Shown here: in pieces, positions 32,003 through 33,978 of the stretch
Layout of the letters: the number at the start of each line of letters is the position of its first letter
How positions within the stretch are numbered: the stretch's first letter is position 1
NCBI GenBank assembly: GCA_947170725.1
Contig: CAMVUM010000032.1
Location: forward strand, 1 to 33,978
Direction of reading: 5' to 3'
DNA from: an uncultured Prevotella sp.
GTDB lineage: Bacteria > Bacteroidota > Bacteroidia > Bacteroidales > Bacteroidaceae
DNA length: 33,978 nucleotides
Notes under the pieces: model-generated
Databases searched by the model: none
What the model was told of the DNA's origin: nothing
The model's input: the letters and a program-made list of their open reading frames with translations, nothing else
Program-made: the position numbers and the translations under genes

Positions 32003-33868
32003 TCAAAATTTCCATTCTGCTCCAGCCATGATTGTTGCACGCGGCATGGGGAATCCGTAGTTTATCTGATATGATGTCGCCGTCAAATTCTCGCCTTTCA
32101 AAAATACTGTGATCGGCATTTTCTGACCCAACGTATATGCCGCCTTCAAACCAAGGAGTGCATAGTTTTCTTTGGATTCTTCTGTTAAAAGTCCCCATAT
32201 ACCAGTTACATCGGCGACAAACTGCCAACGTCCTGGTGTATATACCACTTCACCGAACAGCTTGTTTTTCGGAGCTCCAACAATCTGAGCGTCTGTATGA
32301 AGATAAGCATAGTTGGCCGTCACTGTCCAGTTGCGACTGATACTGTATGCAGCATCAATTTCAAATCCCTTATTTGTGAAATGTCCCGTATTAACGTTGC
32401 GAGCTGCTCCGTCCAACATCACCGTCTGTATCAGATTGTTACCACTTATATGATAAAGTGACACCCCAACATTGATACGACGTCCAAGAAACCACTGACG
32501 CAATTCTATCTCATAACTGTCCATCTCCTCCGGCTGTAAATCCGGATTCCGCGGACCATACATGTAAAGTTCACGGATATTTGGCGACCGAAACCCTCGA
32601 CCATAGCAGAACTTGACACGGCTTTCAGAAAGCGGCCGGAGAACAAGGCCTGCCTGAGGAACCCACTGATTGCCGAATTGCGACGAATGTTCGAGACGGA
32701 TACCGGCATTGAGGTTCAGGATATTGTCGAAGAAAGACTGTTGCATCATGGCGTATCCGGCAATTTCATTGACATGACGGTCAACAATAGGAGATTCCCC
32801 ACCATCTATCTTAGATGTATTATAGGCCTGCCCTCCCCAATGTTTGAAATCCACACCGACACTGACATCATTGCCTGCCCACGGCTTTACTGTCTGATAC
32901 ATTGTCACACCCATATTGAAATCCTTCGAATGAAAAAGATAAGTGCGCGGCATGTTCCTACTGTCAAGTCCGTCGTCAATATCGTGCTTACCCCAATTGT
33001 AGTAAGCCTGAATACCGCCAGAAGCAATGTCATAGCGGTTTTTCACGAAGACCGATGCTGTTGTCCTCAACTGTTTCGCCCACATCCCGAGCGGTTGAGG
33101 CCGATTAACAGAACCGGGATTGTCGGCCTTTGTCTCTGTCAGCATCATGCTTGTTCCTGCCTCCCAGTGCTTTGAAAAATCATAGCTGAGAGATACGTAC
33201 TGATTGGCAAGCCAATAGCCCATTCCTCGTCGACTGCCGTCTGACGATTCGTAGCTCGCAGCAGCAAAAACTCTGAGTCGGTCATATCGGTAGCCGGCCT
33301 TTGCACCATATTTCTGTGTACCATAACTACCTCCAATGATACGGACAGAACCGCTGAATCCTTCCTTTGAAGCCTGTCGCGTGATGAGATTGACGGAACC
33401 GCCCATCGCTCCCGAACCATAAAGCACAGACGACGGGCCGCTGACAACCTCTACACGCTGCACATCGTTTGTAACATAAGTGTCAGGAAGCGAATGGCCG
33501 AAAACACCAGCCCACTGCGGTTGACCGTCTATAAGAAACAGGACTTTGTTTCCGCCTCCAACGCCACGGATGCTCACCGCACCCGCTCCGCCGCCGCTCA
33601 CGCCATATCCGGCAAGCCCTCTTTCTGTAACAAACATTCCGGGTATATGATTTTGGAGAACCGGCAGTACATTTGTCTCTGCACTGTTGTCTATTGTCGC
33701 ACTCCCTATAATCTTAGAGTTGAAAGGAAGGAGCGACACGGGGGCCTTGACAGCCGATTCCACTACCAGTTCGTCAAGAACTCTTACGGTATCGACTAAT
33801 GAGGGGTTGGCCGCAGGAACACCTACGGACGACATTATTACGGCAGCTGTGATGATTGATGATTTCAT
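32003..33868 (-). CDS. TonB-dependent outer-membrane receptor (iron/heme/cobalamin type)
   Basis: A 621-residue receptor with a signal peptide (MKSSIITAAVIMSSVGVPAA). There is no carboxypeptidase-like extension: a TonB-box-like segment (DELVVESAV near residue 32) leads straight into the plug (about 50-160), with VSIRGVGGGNKVLFLIDGQP near 98, VQRVEVVSGPSSVLYGSGAMGG near 135 and VNLITR. The barrel includes the conserved RGFRSPNIRELYMYG near 430 and GPRNPDLQPEEMDSYE near 445, and ends properly in WKF. It resembles BtuB/catecholate/heme receptor families; substrate is unresolved. It is transcribed alone, with its own promoter box and terminator, and converges on the RND operon. Confidence 0.9.
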   Translation of the reverse strand: MKSSIITAAVIMSSVGVPAANPSLVDTVRVLDELVVESAVKAPVSLLPFNSKIIGSATIDNSAETNVLPVLQNHIPGMFVTERGLAGYGVSGGGAGAVSIRGVGGGNKVLFLIDGQPQWAGVFGHSLPDTYVTNDVQRVEVVSGPSSVLYGSGAMGGSVNLITRQASKEGFSGSVRIIGGSYGTQKYGAKAGYRYDRLRVFAAASYESSDGSRRGMGYWLANQYVSLSYDFSKHWEAGTSMMLTETKADNPGSVNRPQPLGMWAKQLRTTASVFVKNRYDIASGGIQAYYNWGKHDIDDGLDSRNMPRTYLFHSKDFNMGVTMYQTVKPWAGNDVSVGVDFKHWGGQAYNTSKIDGGESPIVDRHVNEIAGYAMMQQSFFDNILNLNAGIRLEHSSQFGNQWVPQAGLVLRPLSESRVKFCYGRGFRSPNIRELYMYGPRNPDLQPEEMDSYEIELRQWFLGRRINVGVSLYHISGNNLIQTVMLDGAARNVNTGHFTNKGFEIDAAYSISRNWTVTANYAYLHTDAQIVGAPKNKLFGEVVYTPGRWQFVADVTGIWGLLTEESKENYALLGLKAAYTLGQKMPITVFLKGENLTATSYQINYGFPMPRATIMAGAEWKF

Positions 33869-33965
33869 TTCTGATTACATTTTCTTCATTATTTTTAATT
33901 CTAATGGGCAGAACACATATTCTTATCTTTATATATGAAATAATCTAATGTGTATTTCTCCCGTG

Positions 33966-33973
33966 CAAAGATA
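33966..33973 (-). promoter_or_regulatory. -7 box for the solitary TonB receptor
   Basis: On the minus strand this reads TATCTTTG, a perfect TAnnTTTG match, 97 bases before the start codon at 33868, leaving a leader of about 90 bases. The leader has a weak ACACAT/ATGTGT pairing but none of the CAACGAGCAGTG or AAGTCCA motifs of the xus-type leaders. Confidence 0.6.
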
Positions 33974-33978
33974 TGTAA

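Noticed and set aside
1..33978. CRISPR array, insertion sequence or prophage
   Set aside because: No regularly spaced direct repeats, no transposase, integrase or phage structural gene was seen on either strand.

Overview
The window reads as a chromosomal segment of a Bacteroidales bacterium (Bacteroidaceae or Prevotellaceae; I cannot place it more closely). The basis is: Bacteroidetes-type -7 boxes (TAnnTTTG) ahead of most operons, T9SS-like C-terminal tails on secreted proteins, a DUF4270 lipoprotein, a GT5-like half protein beside panC, and a Xus-type TonB receptor/DUF4374/PepSY operon. I saw no tRNA, rRNA, CRISPR array, transposase or phage gene.

Region 1 (1-5960) is visibly AT-rich. It carries three tandem paralogous secreted proteins. 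The first is cut by the window start, and a small secreted-protein gene after it is broken by an in-frame TAG. The paralogs look like metzincin proteases whose zinc-binding/catalytic motif has been lost. Region 2 (5960-8690) is a methylmalonyl-CoA module: epimerase, decarboxylase/carboxyltransferase alpha subunit, a 51-residue epsilon-like peptide and the biotin carrier. A strong terminator closes it and no beta subunit follows. Region 3 (8780-12650) has panC-panD on the minus strand. Divergent from them is a plus-strand unit of a GT5-like protein, a DUF4270 lipoprotein and a 43-residue peptide, ending in a textbook terminator. Region 4 (12775-15372) is a minus-strand 5'-nucleotidase and an NADH pyrophosphatase (NudC).

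Region 5 (15380-21330) is a minus-strand xenosiderophore operon resembling xusABC (TonB receptor, DUF4374 lipoprotein, PepSY membrane protein), followed by the wreck of an MFS transporter gene. The xusA-like gene and the MFS remnant are preceded by the same 5' leader: a promoter, a conserved CAACGAGCAGTG block, a long hairpin with compensatory base changes, a conserved loop (TAAGTCCARTTG), a U-tract and then the start codon. This looks like an undescribed attenuator-type RNA and is the best candidate here for something new.

Region 6 (21345-24776) is a minus-strand operon of a small secreted protein, a LytTR-type histidine kinase, its response regulator and a Bcr/CflA-like MFS exporter. Region 7 (24911-31271) runs divergently: a Spy/CpxP-like periplasmic protein, then a complete RND tripartite efflux system (adaptor, pump, outer-membrane factor). 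A shared GTCCCCAC motif upstream of the Spy-like gene and of the RND operon may be the operator of the LytTR regulator. Region 8 (31272-33978) is a 730-base spacer with a 24-bp inverted repeat, then a second, solitary TonB-dependent receptor on the minus strand with its own promoter and terminator.

Taken together, regions 5-8 form an envelope transport block: iron/siderophore uptake, drug or metabolite export, and a local sensor that probably controls the exporters.
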